Shown: positions 11,167-22,062 of the stretch, piece by piece | How positions within the stretch are numbered: the first letter of the stretch is position 1 | How the letters are laid out: every line of letters begins with the position of its first letter | Source: Scalesia atractyloides | Taxonomy: Eukaryota; Streptophyta; Magnoliopsida; Asterales; Asteraceae | Length of the DNA: 64,000 nucleotides | Assembly: GCA_947069175.1 (NCBI GenBank) | Contig: CAMTDV010001633.1 | Location: 57,456,102-57,520,101, forward strand | Reading direction: 5' to 3' | Notes under the pieces: model-generated | What the model was told of the DNA's origin: nothing | Seen by the model: the letters and a program-made list of their open reading frames with translations, nothing else | Databases searched by the model: none | Program-made: the position numbers and the translations under genes

Positions 11167-12054
11167 TGAAGAAACACCAAACCGAGATTAGATTGGAATC
11201 AATCTAGATCTGTGGACATGGTTTCTACATAAAATGGTTAATCCCTTATTTGCTCACTGATTGGAAATAGTTCGCCGGAGATCACTGCAAAACAGAGTAA
11301 CGTTAGTCTCGCCACGGGGAGAATGGGCGGTCTCTCCGTGACCACCCTCCGGCGTGAGAATAAGTACAGTGATCTTGAAGAAGATAAAGTATTAAGAGAG
11401 TAAGTGAAAGTGAATCGATGGCTTGTACCTCAAGTCTCTTATTTATAGCCGGTTGTTTTGGGCGCCAAACGGGTAACGGATATTTAACAGAATCTTTTGC
11501 GCCGTTAGTGGTTATTTTCCCATCCATGCTCACGGATCGTGAGTTGATCAATGGCTGGGACGATGCCACGTGGAAAGTGTTTGTTTTTAGATTTGAATGA
11601 GGGTGATGCCATCATCGTGATTTAGATGGGCGTTTAGGATGGTGCCACGTCACATTCGGTTGTAACCAAATGACGCCTTGCACGATGAGCATTAAATACT
11701 TCTAGAAGATTTATAGCTGCGAAGCCTTAACCACTTTGCCACGTGTCCAATCAGTTATAACAGAAAAGATTCCTTTTGTCCAATCACCAAGTCCCCTACG
11801 CGCGAGTATGTTTGAGATTTGAGGACAATTATTAATCTTCAAGCTTAATTGTACCCTTGTGCGGGCCCGCGCAAGGGTGTTAAATGAACATTAACCCTCA
11901 GTATTCTCGCGCATGGTAACCAGGGACTGTTTATTCCAGGTGATGTTTAAATAGTTTGCGCGAGGCGCGCAGCACTTATTTAAAGTGGTCTTATAGTGTT
12001 ATGATGGTATGGTCTCCTGCTTTTGCGCAAGACTTTTGGGACCATACCCCTTCA
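11167..12054 (-). mobile_element. Solo LTR of an unrelated element, 888 bp
   Basis: Interrupts the integrase reading at a point where the homologous copy (8565) is continuous. Its minus-strand form begins TGAAGG and ends TTCTTCA. The flanks are CTACA (11162-11166) and ATACA (12055-12059), a near-perfect 5-bp target duplication. On the minus strand a TATAAATAA box lies at 11440-11447, followed by leader-like sequence. A 26-base near-perfect GC-rich palindrome lies at 11853-11878. The minus-strand 5' end can fold into a hairpin (GGTATGGTC / GACCATACC, 12007-12048). No internal coding region is present. Confidence 0.75.
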
Positions 12055-12238
12055 ATACACTTCGTGGAAAAGCCAGTAAAAATCATAGACCGAGAGACCA
12101 AGAAACTTCGACGCAGTCGCATTCCCATTGTGAAAGTCAGGTGGGAAGGCAAACGCGGCGCCGAGTTCACTTGGGAACTCGAAAGTGATATGAAAGCTAC
12201 ATATCCACATCTCTTCGTTACTTCTACTACTTACATTT
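12055..12238 (+). pseudogene. Integrase chromodomain-like tail, resumed after the solo LTR
   Basis: Codes for FVEKPVKIIDRETKKLRRSR and a tail ending in YPHLFVTSTT, continuing the fragment that stops at 11166. It is followed by AAATTTCC...TAAAGTAGGG, the usual spacer and polypurine tract before the LTR. Confidence 0.85.
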
Positions 12239-12747
12239 CGGGACGAAATTTCCTAAAGTAGGGTTGACTGACTTTTCCGGTTGTTCTGTTATTACCGTTT
12301 ATTCCGTTGTAACTGCTTGTAATCCGAAATTCGATATAAAAAGTGGTTTATGTTATACTTAACACATTTTCATCACACAGCATCACTGCTGCACACTTAA
12401 AACTCTTAATACTCGCAGCGCTAACGCAACACGAATCACAGTTAATTATGTTACTTTATGTGTCGAGTGTGTTTGTTTGTTCGGTACTCGCTCTCGCCTT
12501 CGCTCTTGCTTATCGCACTAAATCGCAAACACAGTTATTTATGTTGGTTATGTTATGTTGTGTGTTATGTATGTTTATTTTTTATATGTAGGTGAATTCT
12601 CGCTCAAATGCTCGCTTGCTCATGCACCTCGCTTTATCACACTCTTATGCTACGCCACGTTTAATACCTTGCTAAAATACTTAACAGAACAAAACAAGCT
12701 AATACGAAAGATAACATCGACCGAAAATAGCCTAGACACGAACCAGA

Positions 12748-12856
12748 CTCACTCGCACGAGTACCCACTCGTATGAGTGAAGCTTGGCTCGCACGAGGCT
12801 AACATGGCTCGCACCAGGCTCCCCACTCGCACGAAGACTCGCTCGTACGAGCCACC
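12748..12856. repeat. Palindrome array, CTCGTACGAG type, upstream of TATA
   Basis: Clustered variants of ACTCGCACGAGT / CTCGTACGAG. Each is a short inverted repeat with core TCG-NN-CGA. The array ends 24 bases before the TATA box at 12880. Confidence 0.8.
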
Positions 12857-12879
12857 TATCTTCTCCTCCTCACTTCTCC

Positions 12880-12887
12880 TATAAATA
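12880..12887 (+). promoter_or_regulatory. TATA box of the long gypsy LTR
   Basis: TATAAATA in a C/T-rich setting, with leader-like sequence downstream. The homologous LTR has TATATATA at the same place (39135-39142, minus strand). Confidence 0.6.
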
Positions 12888-13555
12888 CCACACTGAACAC
12901 ACGCACTCCTACTTGTTGTCACTCGCATGAAACCTACTCTATACGCTTTTCTTTGTTTCCAAGTAAGAAGATTATGATTTCCACGCAAATCACAACGATT
13001 TCTACAACGATTTTGCACGAGATTATCTCCGATTTCATCTAAACTTCTTTGTTTATGAAAATCTTCATCTTTTTCATAAAACCTTCTGTTTTTATCAAGG
13101 ATTTACACTTGAACGAATATGTTTGAGCAAGTTTTGGCTTCTCAAGTTAGAAAACATAATATTTCCAACTCACCAAGTGTTAGATCCTAACAAAACCGTA
13201 TTAAATCTTGATTTTTACACGAAAACGGACTTAAACTGACACATGTTTCGTTCACTAGATAGTGGGACGAAGCGGTGTCGAAACTAGCCTAAAATGGACT
13301 CGAAATGACGTCTGTTCCAAGCGAAAACTCAGTTCCAATTGCACAGAGACGCAAGAACAGTCACTTGTGCTAACTGGACTAGCTAACACGAACCACTTCG
13401 TGTTCGTACGACCCAGTCCGAGTTTCCACAAACGACTCACTCGCTCTAAAGACCTCCCCAGCTTTTGGTTTGCTCAGTAGCTTAAGGTTGGAAGGATGGA
13501 CACTTGATTTCCCGAAGAAACGACGTGAAAACACTCGATTTTGGACTCAAAAACA

Positions 13556-13690
13556 GGTCACCCGCACGAGCTGTCGCTCGTACGGATGATGACTCGCACT
13601 AAGGTGATGCCTCATACGAGCCATCACTCGTACGAGTTATGGCTCACACGAGGGTGATGCCTCATGCGAGTGGTGCTTCGTACAACCCAC
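13556..13690. repeat. Second palindrome array, CTCGTACGAG type
   Basis: Repeated units such as CACTCGTACGAGT and CTCATACGAG. It is flanked on the left by sequence closely matching 38570-38690 (minus) and on the right by the GAAGACTGATGCAC stretch shared with all copies of this LTR. Confidence 0.8.
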
Positions 13691-14506
13691 CTGTTATCCC
13701 AAGCAACTCATTGATCAACCGTTCAACACTATAGAAGACTGATGCACTTTTGTTTCTACGTGCAGGCTAACCTGATGCTCTTTCCAACTCCATCTCAATC
13801 ACGATTACCATTACCCACTCATTGTGAGTATATACTGGACCCCTTTTCGCTTTAATGCACTTTTGGGTGTTACAAACGTTCTCTATCAAACGATCACTAC
13901 ACTCAACGCTAAAACGCTTTCAAACGCAAACCACTCTCGTATGACTATACGTGAAACGCTGAACAGCTATGTATTAATTGTACGCCTTGAGATTGCTGAC
14001 CACCCTTAACATGATAGCTACTATAGGTTGATCGGCCACCCGTTAGTTCGGAGGTTGTTAAGGCTCGCTCTCGCTTTACTTTATTTGTCTCACTCGCGGT
14101 TGTGTTGGTTAGTTTATTTCGGTATTGGTAACATATATGTTCACATGACTACGTTAGTGCATGCTGGTTTCGTTAAACGCTTTATTACTATTATTATGCT
14201 AAAGTTGTGTACTCACCTTTACATTATTGTATTGAACTTTATTTTAATGTATGTGACAGGTTAAAGGATTCCTATGCTGCAAATGGGTAGGATCTCTAAA
14301 AACTCATTAAAAATCTAGGTTGTCGGATTTTGTATTGTTTAAGAAACTTGTAATCTGTTTTGACTATCGTTGAATATTTGTTTAATTGTATGCGAAATTG
14401 AACTTTATAAATATTGTCATCTTAATATTTGTTACGGATTCTCTTGAACAATCTGATTCGCCTAGTGCCACATCCCAATGATTCCGCCATCGGTTGGGGT
14501 GTAACA

Positions 14507-16280
14507 CATATTCACCTTTTTTGCAATACCCGAACCAAGTTGCTAGTGCCATACCCACGTCTTTATAAGCAAAATAGGCTAAGAGTATTTTCATGTCCTA
14601 GTATTTACAAAATTATGTATAGCACAGCCGTATTCAAAGTATATAGGGGAAATTTACTGTAGGCTTTCTAGTCTAGAATGAACATAAATGTTATCCGATA
14701 GAATGTTAACAGGTCATTTGTAAGTCTTTGACTTTGACCGGTTAACTTTAGAATACGCTCGATTCAGCTAGATTAAGCGTTTACCGGTTAGAATGTGGTT
14801 TATACCCGTACGAGTGCGGAGTCTCGTGTAATATGAGTTAATTAACCAAACATTCTAAATTGAAAAGGTTTTGAAAGGTTTGATCCGATTCGACAAGTTT
14901 GTATATTTTATATTATTTAAACTAGTCGTACACGTATATACGAGATCGGGTGGTCGAATAGGCCTATGACGAGTCCGCTATGTCAAAACACATTTTATGA
15001 AGTTATAGGATCAGTCTTGAGATCATATTTCATAGACCATATAGGTTTAAAACCATTTTATCCATTATTCCGCCAAAGGGGTATTTTTGACCTTTTAATG
15101 TATATTTATTAGACTCATCAATTGACACATCAAAACATTATGACTAGAAGGTATGACCTCATAGGGTTATTCCCTATATTATTATGGTCACATAGTCGGG
15201 CTTGATTGCGTTTTAAAGTTGATCAAACGGGTCAAAATCTAAAGCCCTCAAATTGTTTGACTTTCGACTTGGAAATGAAAATCAAACTGATTATGACGAG
15301 TTAGACCTAATAAAACAAGTCTTATAATGTTATATAAACTATTATATTGTTAAAATTTATAGTTTTGATACTTAAAAGTTCATTCGTCATAATTTGCAAA
15401 ATCTGTGTTTTTTACTTTTATTTTATTCATGTTTGACTCATCATTTTGCCTAGTATATGTGATGATCAGAGGGTGTAATTGAAAGAGATTAACACCTCCA
15501 TTATTACGATCATGTAGCAATGTCCAAATTGAACTTTGACTTGACCGAAATTTAAAGCAAAAGTCAATTTTCTTAACTTTTGGCTAATAACTAGCTAATA
15601 AAATTAAATAGACTAGAAAGAACACATACTATTGTTAGGAGGAAATATGAGAACATAGAATAGGAGGCTTCAAGTCTAGAAGCAAGCTCCAAATAGAGAA
15701 GAGAAGAGAATTATGAAGATGTGATGAAACTACTGAACTAAGAACCTTAAAACTCTAATATCATGACAAGTGTCCTTATGTGTGTTTAGAGAGTAATTAG
15801 TGGGAGGACATGTGTCCTAATGTGGTCAAGAGTGGCAAGATTGAGGCTAGGTGTCACAAAAATGTAGCAAGGGTGCTGCCAGCCATTTTCTTGCTATCAA
15901 CGTACCCCTTGCGGACCGCAAGGGGTATGCCTTATGGTTCGTAAGGAGATCGGACGGTCAAAAATATTTAAATATTCCTTGCAGACCGCAAGGGATAAGT
16001 GTTATGGTTCGCATGGACCTTCGAAGAAGCAAAACTTTACTTTTTGGCAGAGTTAGCCCCTCAACTCCGATTCTATATTATTTCATGATTTTTAACCCTT
16101 TTTAACATTATAATCTCTCTCATTCAACATATCTGAATTATATGGAGAGTATCACCTTGTAAAATTCCATGACAAGTGTCCTTAGGTGTGTTTAGAGAGT
16201 GATTAGTGGCAGGACATGTGTCATGCTAGGATTCAATCTACAAATATCAAGGTGTTAAAACTCTAAAATTCCAAATTGGT
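14507..16280 (-). repeat. Truncated family-A gypsy LTR copy, minus orientation
   Basis: The reverse complement of the sequence around 19600-20830 and 40700-42480: it shares the 'cttgggatatggcactagcc' stretch, the GTCAAAGTC/CCGGTTAAC part and the CCTTGCGGACCGCAAGG palindromes. The portion matching 20830-21454 is missing at its left edge, where the second gypsy element abuts, so it was probably split by that insertion. A 55-base segment near 15762 is repeated near 16168. No coding sequence is seen. Confidence 0.7.
15903..16022. repeat. CCTTGCGGACCGCAAGG palindromes (family A, minus copy)
   Basis: One perfect 17-base unit (arms CCTTGCGG/CCGCAAGG around a single A) and a degenerate unit (CCTTGCAGACCGCAAGG), separated by about 60 bases and interleaved with half-units such as TTATGGTTCG. 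Confidence 0.8.
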
Positions 16281-16288
16281 GTAAAGTT

Positions 16289-16655
16289 ATGTTGAAAGTA
16301 TCACATTGTAAAGGTGTCATGAGATTTGGAAAGAAGGGTAAGTTAAGCCCAAGATACATCGTACCATTCGAGATAATCAAATGTGTCAATTCCGTTGCTT
16401 ACAAGCTTAAGCTTCCTGAGGAACTAAGAATAGATGATGTATTCCATATATCAAATTTAAAGAAATACTTGGTTGATGAGTCACTGGCAATGCCTCATCA
16501 AGATGTTCAAATTGATGAGAAGTTACGATTTATTAAAAACCTTTGTCAATCAATAAGCTCGTCGTGAAAGTCAAATGGGACTCCCAACGTGGCCATGAGT
16601 ACACTTGCGAATTAGAGTCCAAGATGAGACAAAAATACCCTCACCTATGTGAATA
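16289..16655 (+). pseudogene. Integrase C-terminal remnant of the family-A gypsy element
   Basis: Open for about 90 residues: MRFGKKGKLSPRYIVPFEII, VAYKLKLPEELR and DVFHISNLKKYL, then a frame break near 16545 before the last residues (EYTCELESKMRQKYPHL). The spacer and purine tract (AAGAGGGTGAGTA) follow and lead directly into the LTR at 16693, so this marks the 3' end of a family-A element. Confidence 0.85.
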
Positions 16656-16793
16656 AATCCCAAGGACGAGATTTCTTTTAAGAGGGTGAGTATGTAACAA
16701 CCTGAATATTTATAATCAAATCCTAGCTTGACATGTGTCCAAATACCCTCTACATAATTCACAATGATAAAGAAGAAGGATTAAAATCATTGA

Positions 16794-17228
16794 TGAAAGA
16801 TCCGGATCGGGTGAGTTTAAACGTAAGTTTGGATGGGATAGAGCTAATTCGGTAGAAATCTGGCAGAAATAAGATGAAGTAGAAAGATTCCATTCATACC
16901 AAAAGAGCATACATCATTTTACAAGCTGGAGAGAGCATCATGCAATCTCTCTAGCATTTCCCATGAAATCTCCAAAACATAACAACTATGAACACATGCA
17001 ACCTATTTATAGACATCAGGTTTGGTGAGGATGAACTTATCCGTGTGGATGAGTCTTGTCTGCACGGATGAGCTTCATCCGTGCGGATGACTCTCATCTG
17101 TACAAATCACTCTCGTCCTCTCCAAAGTATCATGTGTTCGTATCTAACTCTTACAACTATACAATATTCAACACACACTCTATCTAGCCTATTCGCACAA
17201 TGGCGGACATACATTATATGCACTACCA
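16794..17228 (-). repeat. 3' LTR of the non-coding element, 435 bp
   Basis: Matches 19112-19542 closely. A minus-strand TATAAATAG box lies at about 17003-17011, and just upstream of it (17036-17105) is a cluster of CATCCGTGCGGATG-type palindromes. Confidence 0.85.
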
Positions 17229-19097
17229 GATCCCCTCTTGGCCGTCACTGTCGAATCTTGATCTTCAAATATGAAAGCCGTGTTTGAATATTCTGCAACT
17301 TCAATCAAGCATTTGATATCTCCAATTGATTCCTCATTGATTAATGATTCGGGTTTGCATTGCAATAGCATATTCGCCCTGAAATGACACTTCAGTTCTT
17401 TGTTTGCACGATTCCGGACCTCCTCTGATTTGCATAACTGAAATTATCACGAATAACCACCAACTTGAAACTAATCAATGTAGCTTCTCCATTTCAACGT
17501 TAGTCACATTCGTGTCGGTTTTTTATCTACCTCTCATAGCTCAAACTCTTAATCTTCAAAAACCAACCGGCAATTGATGGAAACTTCGAACACCTAACTA
17601 AGAAACTTCAACTCAATGAACACCCACAAACATCTCTCCAATCAGCAAATCTTCATCGGATAACAAATCATCTAGTAACACACTTTGATCTAAGAAACCT
17701 TCTTCCACGATCAAATTCACATTCTTCCTCTTCAGTCACGATAACGGATGTATATTCTTCTCCGTTAGTCTCGGCAACAACTTAATCAACAAACATCATC
17801 ATTCCCTGGCGATTAGTTCAGAAAACAACTCATCTGCTCAAAGACCATTCTGACACTTTAGACTATCACAGAACTATCGGGTAAACTTTTGAAAGCCCTC
17901 TAATATCTTTTAAGTATCGGAAATACTAATGCATCCTCCTGACGGTAATCCTGCTAACCAGCTTGTACGAAGACTCGGGACTCAAACCCTCAGACATCAA
18001 TCTCGTCACGATCTGAAGAATCCGAACTTTGTATGATCATGGACTAGACAATCCAATATCCTATTCATCACTAGATAATTTGAAGTCAGAACCACCCAAG
18101 TACTGTTGCACATTTTCCCATCTGAATTTCCAAAAATGTCCGAATATTTGAAAATTTTTATTCCCCCTCATTTTTGGAAAATTATGAATTCTCTAAACTC
18201 ATTACTGAATTTCCCCCTCAAACTAAGCAAACCCAGTCCTCTCTTTTCTCTTCAAAACTCTAATATGATATTTTGCTCAACAAAAGTCAGTTTTTCAGCA
18301 AATGCGGATTTTACGTTTTGTCCCATTAATAGCCCCTACACCAAATGATAATTTTTTTGCATAGATATCCATGACTACCCAATTAACTTCAACACTCTGT
18401 GATCTTATCATCATATCTATTCTCTGAAAACTCTGACGGTGTCCCTGAACAACCCGTATTTGACATTACATCTCGAAAAAAAATTTAATCACAAAATTTT
18501 TCTTGGAAACTCGTCTCGTCACCATGATCAAAAAATGCCTTGTGCGAATGAGAACCGTTAAAATCTAGAAAAAAATGATCGCCAATTTTTTTAGGCATTT
18601 TAACTCATACGAGCGGATGAGAAAGGTTCATTCGTGCGAATGTCTCCTTTGTACGGATGAACTGATTGAATTTAGAATGGATAAGCTGGTTCATACGGAT
18701 AAGGTCTGGTTCATATGGATGAATGCCTTCCGTGCGGATGAATGTCATTCGTGCGAATGAAATACTAGTTCGTGTGAATGAACATAATTTTTCAAACGGA
18801 TCAGGATTCATTTGTGAGGATGAATGACTCCTTCGCACGAATAAGCACTCATGCGCATGAAACAGTGCTACTTTTCCAATCTTTTCGATCTAAATTCTTT
18901 ATTTCTTTAAATTTTGTATGATTCTTTCACAGACATGGTCGAAATGCATTTCTAATCAATCCTATGGTTTCAATTTAACATTTTATCCGTGGATTGACCT
19001 TCAATTTGATGATTCACGTCTAAAACCCCATAAAAACCTATAATTCATGAGCGTAGGTGATTCAATCAACTATTAGATCGACTGAATCAGTACCGTA
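17229..19097 (-). other. Interior of the non-coding LTR element
   Basis: About 1.9 kb without coding potential. The part at 17400-17600 matches, in reverse complement, 34935-35070, which identifies a second copy. A palindrome-rich block lies at 18600-18860, on the leader side. Confidence 0.75.
18600..18860. repeat. Palindrome array, CATTCGTGCGAATG type, in the leader
   Basis: Many variants of CATTCGTGCGAATG, TTCCGTGCGGATGAA and TTCATACGGATGAA. Two units are perfect inverted repeats with core TCGTGCGA. It lies within 500 bases of the primer-binding site, downstream of the 5' LTR in the element's own orientation. Confidence 0.8.
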
Positions 19098-19109
19098 GCT
19101 CTGATACCA
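19098..19109 (-). other. Primer-binding site (initiator Met tRNA)
   Basis: TGGTATCAGAGC on the minus strand, two bases from the LTR edge. Confidence 0.85.
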
Positions 19110-19111
19110 AT

Positions 19112-19542
19112 TGAAAGTTCTGGATCGGGCGGGTTTAGACTGAAGTTTAGACTAGATAGAGCTAATTCGATAGAGATCTGGCATAAATAAGATGAAGTAG
19201 AAAGATTTCATTCATACCGAAATAGCACACATTAACAAGCTGGAGAGAGCATCATGTAATCTTTCGGGCATTTCCCCTAAAACCTCCAAAGCTTAACAAC
19301 TATGAACATATACAACCTATTTATAGACATGAGGTTTGGTGAGGATGAACTCATTCGTGCGGACGAGTCTTGTCCGTGCAGATGAGCTTCATCCGTGTGG
19401 ATGACTCTCATCTGTATGAACCACTCTCTTCCTCTCCAAAGTGTCATTTGTTCATATCTGACTCTCACAACTATACAATATTCAACACACGCTCTATCTA
19501 GCCTATTCGCACAGTGGTGGACATACATTATATGAACTAACA
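19112..19542 (-). repeat. 5' LTR of the non-coding element, 431 bp
   Basis: Pairs with 16794-17228. It has a minus-strand TATAAATAG at about 19318 and a palindrome cluster at 19338-19420, immediately upstream in its own orientation. The inner edge abuts the primer-binding site. Confidence 0.85.
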
Positions 19543-19613
19543 ATTGAAAACGGAAAAATTTAGAGTTGATGGGCTGAAAATGTCAAAAAGGCAATTAAGT
19601 TGATTGCTGGCGG

Positions 19614-19721
19614 TCTCTTGCGGACTGCATAACAAACCATTTGAGGTCCGCAAAGGCGTTTGAAATAATATGCGCGTCGTCCCTTGCGGACCATAAGGAA
19701 TACCCCTTGCGGTCCACAAGA
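19614..19721. repeat. CCTTGCGGACC-type palindromes (family A)
   Basis: Degenerate units CTTGCGGACTGCA, GAGGTCCGCAAAGG, CCCTTGCGGACCATAAGG and CCCTTGCGGTCCACAAG, at the same position relative to the LTR start as in the copies at 15903 and 40902. A TATA-like box follows about 170 bases later. Confidence 0.75.
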
Positions 19722-21454
19722 TGTGCGCTAATAGCAAAAACATGGTTGGACAACAACCTTTTCAGTTTGGGCCACCTCTCACAACTTCATGCCACTCTTC
19801 ACCACATTTTGACACCATCAAGTGACACTAATCACCTTCTTAACACACCAGGGGACACTTGTAATCTTCTCATCACTCCTTGATTAGTATAAATTGACCA
19901 TGAGACCACCTAGTTCATCACACCCTTTCATCTTTCACACTTAAAACATTGTGGAGCTTTCTTCTGCAATTAGGAGCCTTTTTTCTAGAGGTTTAAGTGC
20001 TTTCCTTTAGTTCATTTCAGTATTGTAGCTAAATTCTATCCAAAAGTCAAACGGATTGACTTCCGTTTCTAACCACTTTGGTCAACCTAAATCTCAATCA
20101 AAGTTACCCACATGATCATCATAATACAAGGTATAATTCTCTGTAATTATATTTTCTTATCATCATGTTTAAGTGGGTCAAGTGACGAGTCAAACATATA
20201 TTTCTAAGAAGTCAAAAATACCCTTTTTTACGAATAATTCAAGAATGAGGTTATAAACATATGAAACATGTATTCTGACTTTAAAATAGTTTGTATAACC
20301 CTATAAATATATTTTAGCATGTCAAACTCGTCACAAACCCATTTGACCATCTGAACTCGTATTTACGCACATGACTAGTTAAAATAGCGTAAATAACATA
20401 AACTAGTCGTAATGGGTCAATTTTTTCAAACCTTTCTAAATCAAAATGTTTGGTTACATGACCCATATCACGCAAGACTCCTCACTCGTACGGGTATAAA
20501 CCACATTTTATCTGGTCAACGCTTAATCTAGTGAAATCGAGCGTTGTTCTAAAGTTAACCGGTCAAAGTCAAAAGACTTATAATGACCCGTAAACATTCT
20601 AGTGGATAATGTTTCATTCATTCCAGACCATGGATCCCTCCAAAGAATTGCATCTAAGATAATAAACTTGGAATACGGACTGTACTACGAGAACTAAATA
20701 CACTGTACATATAGCTAGTACAGGTAAATGTTTTTTTAGCCTATTTTATTTATAAAACTTGGGATATGGCACTAGCCACTTGGAGCGGGTATTGCAAAAT
20801 GGGACAATGCTTTCAAAGAATGTTAATAACCCGGTTTATTCTATTTTGCTTGATTAACATTAAAACAATTAGGGTTAATAGTACCGTGTTCGGGCATCCC
20901 GACTCATTAATTGTAATGGCCATAAATAAGCGTGGGGTGTAGGCATACACCTGACAGACGCAAATATTAAATGGTGTGTATATTGATCATGTACCGATTA
21001 TAAGCATTGGTCCTGAATATATGAAAAACATGTAAATCTAGTAACAATAATCTATCCCAAATGGTTATCGAATGATTACCAAATGGTTATCATGATTTTC
21101 AAATGATTTTCAAAATTAGTTGGTTAATAGTATTTACCAGCGAAAGCTGGCGTAATTTTTACAGATTAAACTTACAAGTGGCGAACCTCAATAGTAGGTT
21201 GGATAAGGTTCGGCCAAAGAGCTTTGGAATTTGCGACGCTATGGCTAAAGACCTATGATGTCTAAAGTCCTTTTTATTTGATCCTACTTTGTGGGATATT
21301 TGTAACGAAAACAATGTTATACATTTTTAATATAATTTCAAGCTTTTAAATAATTGTGTTTTTACTCCTTACTTCCGCTGCAAATTGTGAAACTGTATCA
21401 ATTATCACGCATAAACCCCACCGCCCGGGCCCACCGGGAAATCAGGATGTAACA

Positions 21455-22062
21455 CGATGTCAAAAGGAATTGATAGAAAAAGTTAAGGGGAGTCTGTAAG
21501 TGCAATTCCTTCCTGGTAACTATGCTTTAGCAATTCTGGTCAAAAGTTCAAGTCATGAAGAAGTCAAAGTCAAAGAATTTAGAACTTTTGTAGTTCTGAA
21601 TTTATTCCCATTTTATGATGGATGTCCAAATTATGTTTGGTTGTTTAGTCAGTAGTATTATGTTAATATGGTCCAAATTATGATGTAAGTTCAGAGGTTT
21701 ATGAATACCTCTGAACAATAAATGGTCTGTATCATTGGTAGGTACTACGGAACATTATGCATGTTCCGTAGTATTGTTTTAGCCCTATAAATATGGGTTT
21801 GTGATGTAATTACGTAGCTTTTCAGTTCTGAGTGAACACAATGAGTTTACAAAGAGAGTTTAGAGAGAGAAAGCTAGGGTTTAGATCTATGTGATCTAAA
21901 CCAGCTTGTCTAGCATATGTATATTCTTTCAATTGTATTAATTTGTGTTGGTTGATTATATAAAGAGTTTCTTCTACATCTTTCGATCTCTTGTTTGTTT
22001 TGCGTCTACATCAAGTGCAATGTTTGTGTATGTCATCGATCTAGGGGTCACAAGGACTTTTA
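21455..22062 (+). repeat. 5' LTR of the LARD-like element
   Basis: Shares with 23827-24464 the stretches AATTCTGGTCAAAAGTTCAA, GTAGTTCTGAATTTATT, the TATA region and the end CAAGTGCAATGTTTGTGTAT. A TATAAATA box lies at 21784-21791. Confidence 0.8.

Larger units (their letters stand above)
12269..14506 (+). repeat. Long LTR of the second gypsy family, about 2.24 kb
   Basis: Its 3' part matches the LTR at 8778-9736 and it ends GGGTGTAACA. Its first bases lack the TAACAACCTG segment of the intact start, a deletion between short repeats. It has a TATA box (TATAAATA, 12880-12887), a palindrome array just upstream and a second one about 0.7 kb downstream. It is homologous over its length to the minus-strand solo LTR at 37474-39701 (2228 bp). 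Confidence 0.8.
16794..19542 (-). mobile_element. Complete non-coding LTR retrotransposon (TRIM/LARD-like), 2749 bp
   Basis: Two LTRs (16794-17228 and 19112-19542) flank a 1.9 kb interior with no ORF of note. The minus-strand form begins TGTTAGTTCATATAATG. Perfect 5-bp target duplications ATTGA lie at 16789-16793 and 19543-19547. The minus-strand primer-binding site TGGTATCAGAGC is at 19098-19109 and a polypurine tract (CAAGAGGGGATC) is at 17229-17240. It lacks gag and pol, so it must move with enzymes from another element, most likely Copia type; that lineage is a guess. Confidence 0.88.
16693..21454 (+). repeat. Family-A gypsy 3' LTR split by a non-coding LTR element
   Basis: Starts TGTAACAACC right after the integrase remnant, runs to 16793, resumes at 19548 and ends near GGATGTAACA (21448-21454). 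Net length is about 2.0 kb once the nested element and its target duplication are removed. Palindromes lie at 19614-19721 and a TATA-like TATAAATT at about 19889. Related copies lie at 14507-16280 (minus) and about 40600-43163 (plus). Confidence 0.8.

Noticed and set aside
12748..13690. CRISPR-like array
   Set aside because: Plant nuclear context, units are palindromic, irregularly spaced and degenerate, with no unique equal-length spacers.
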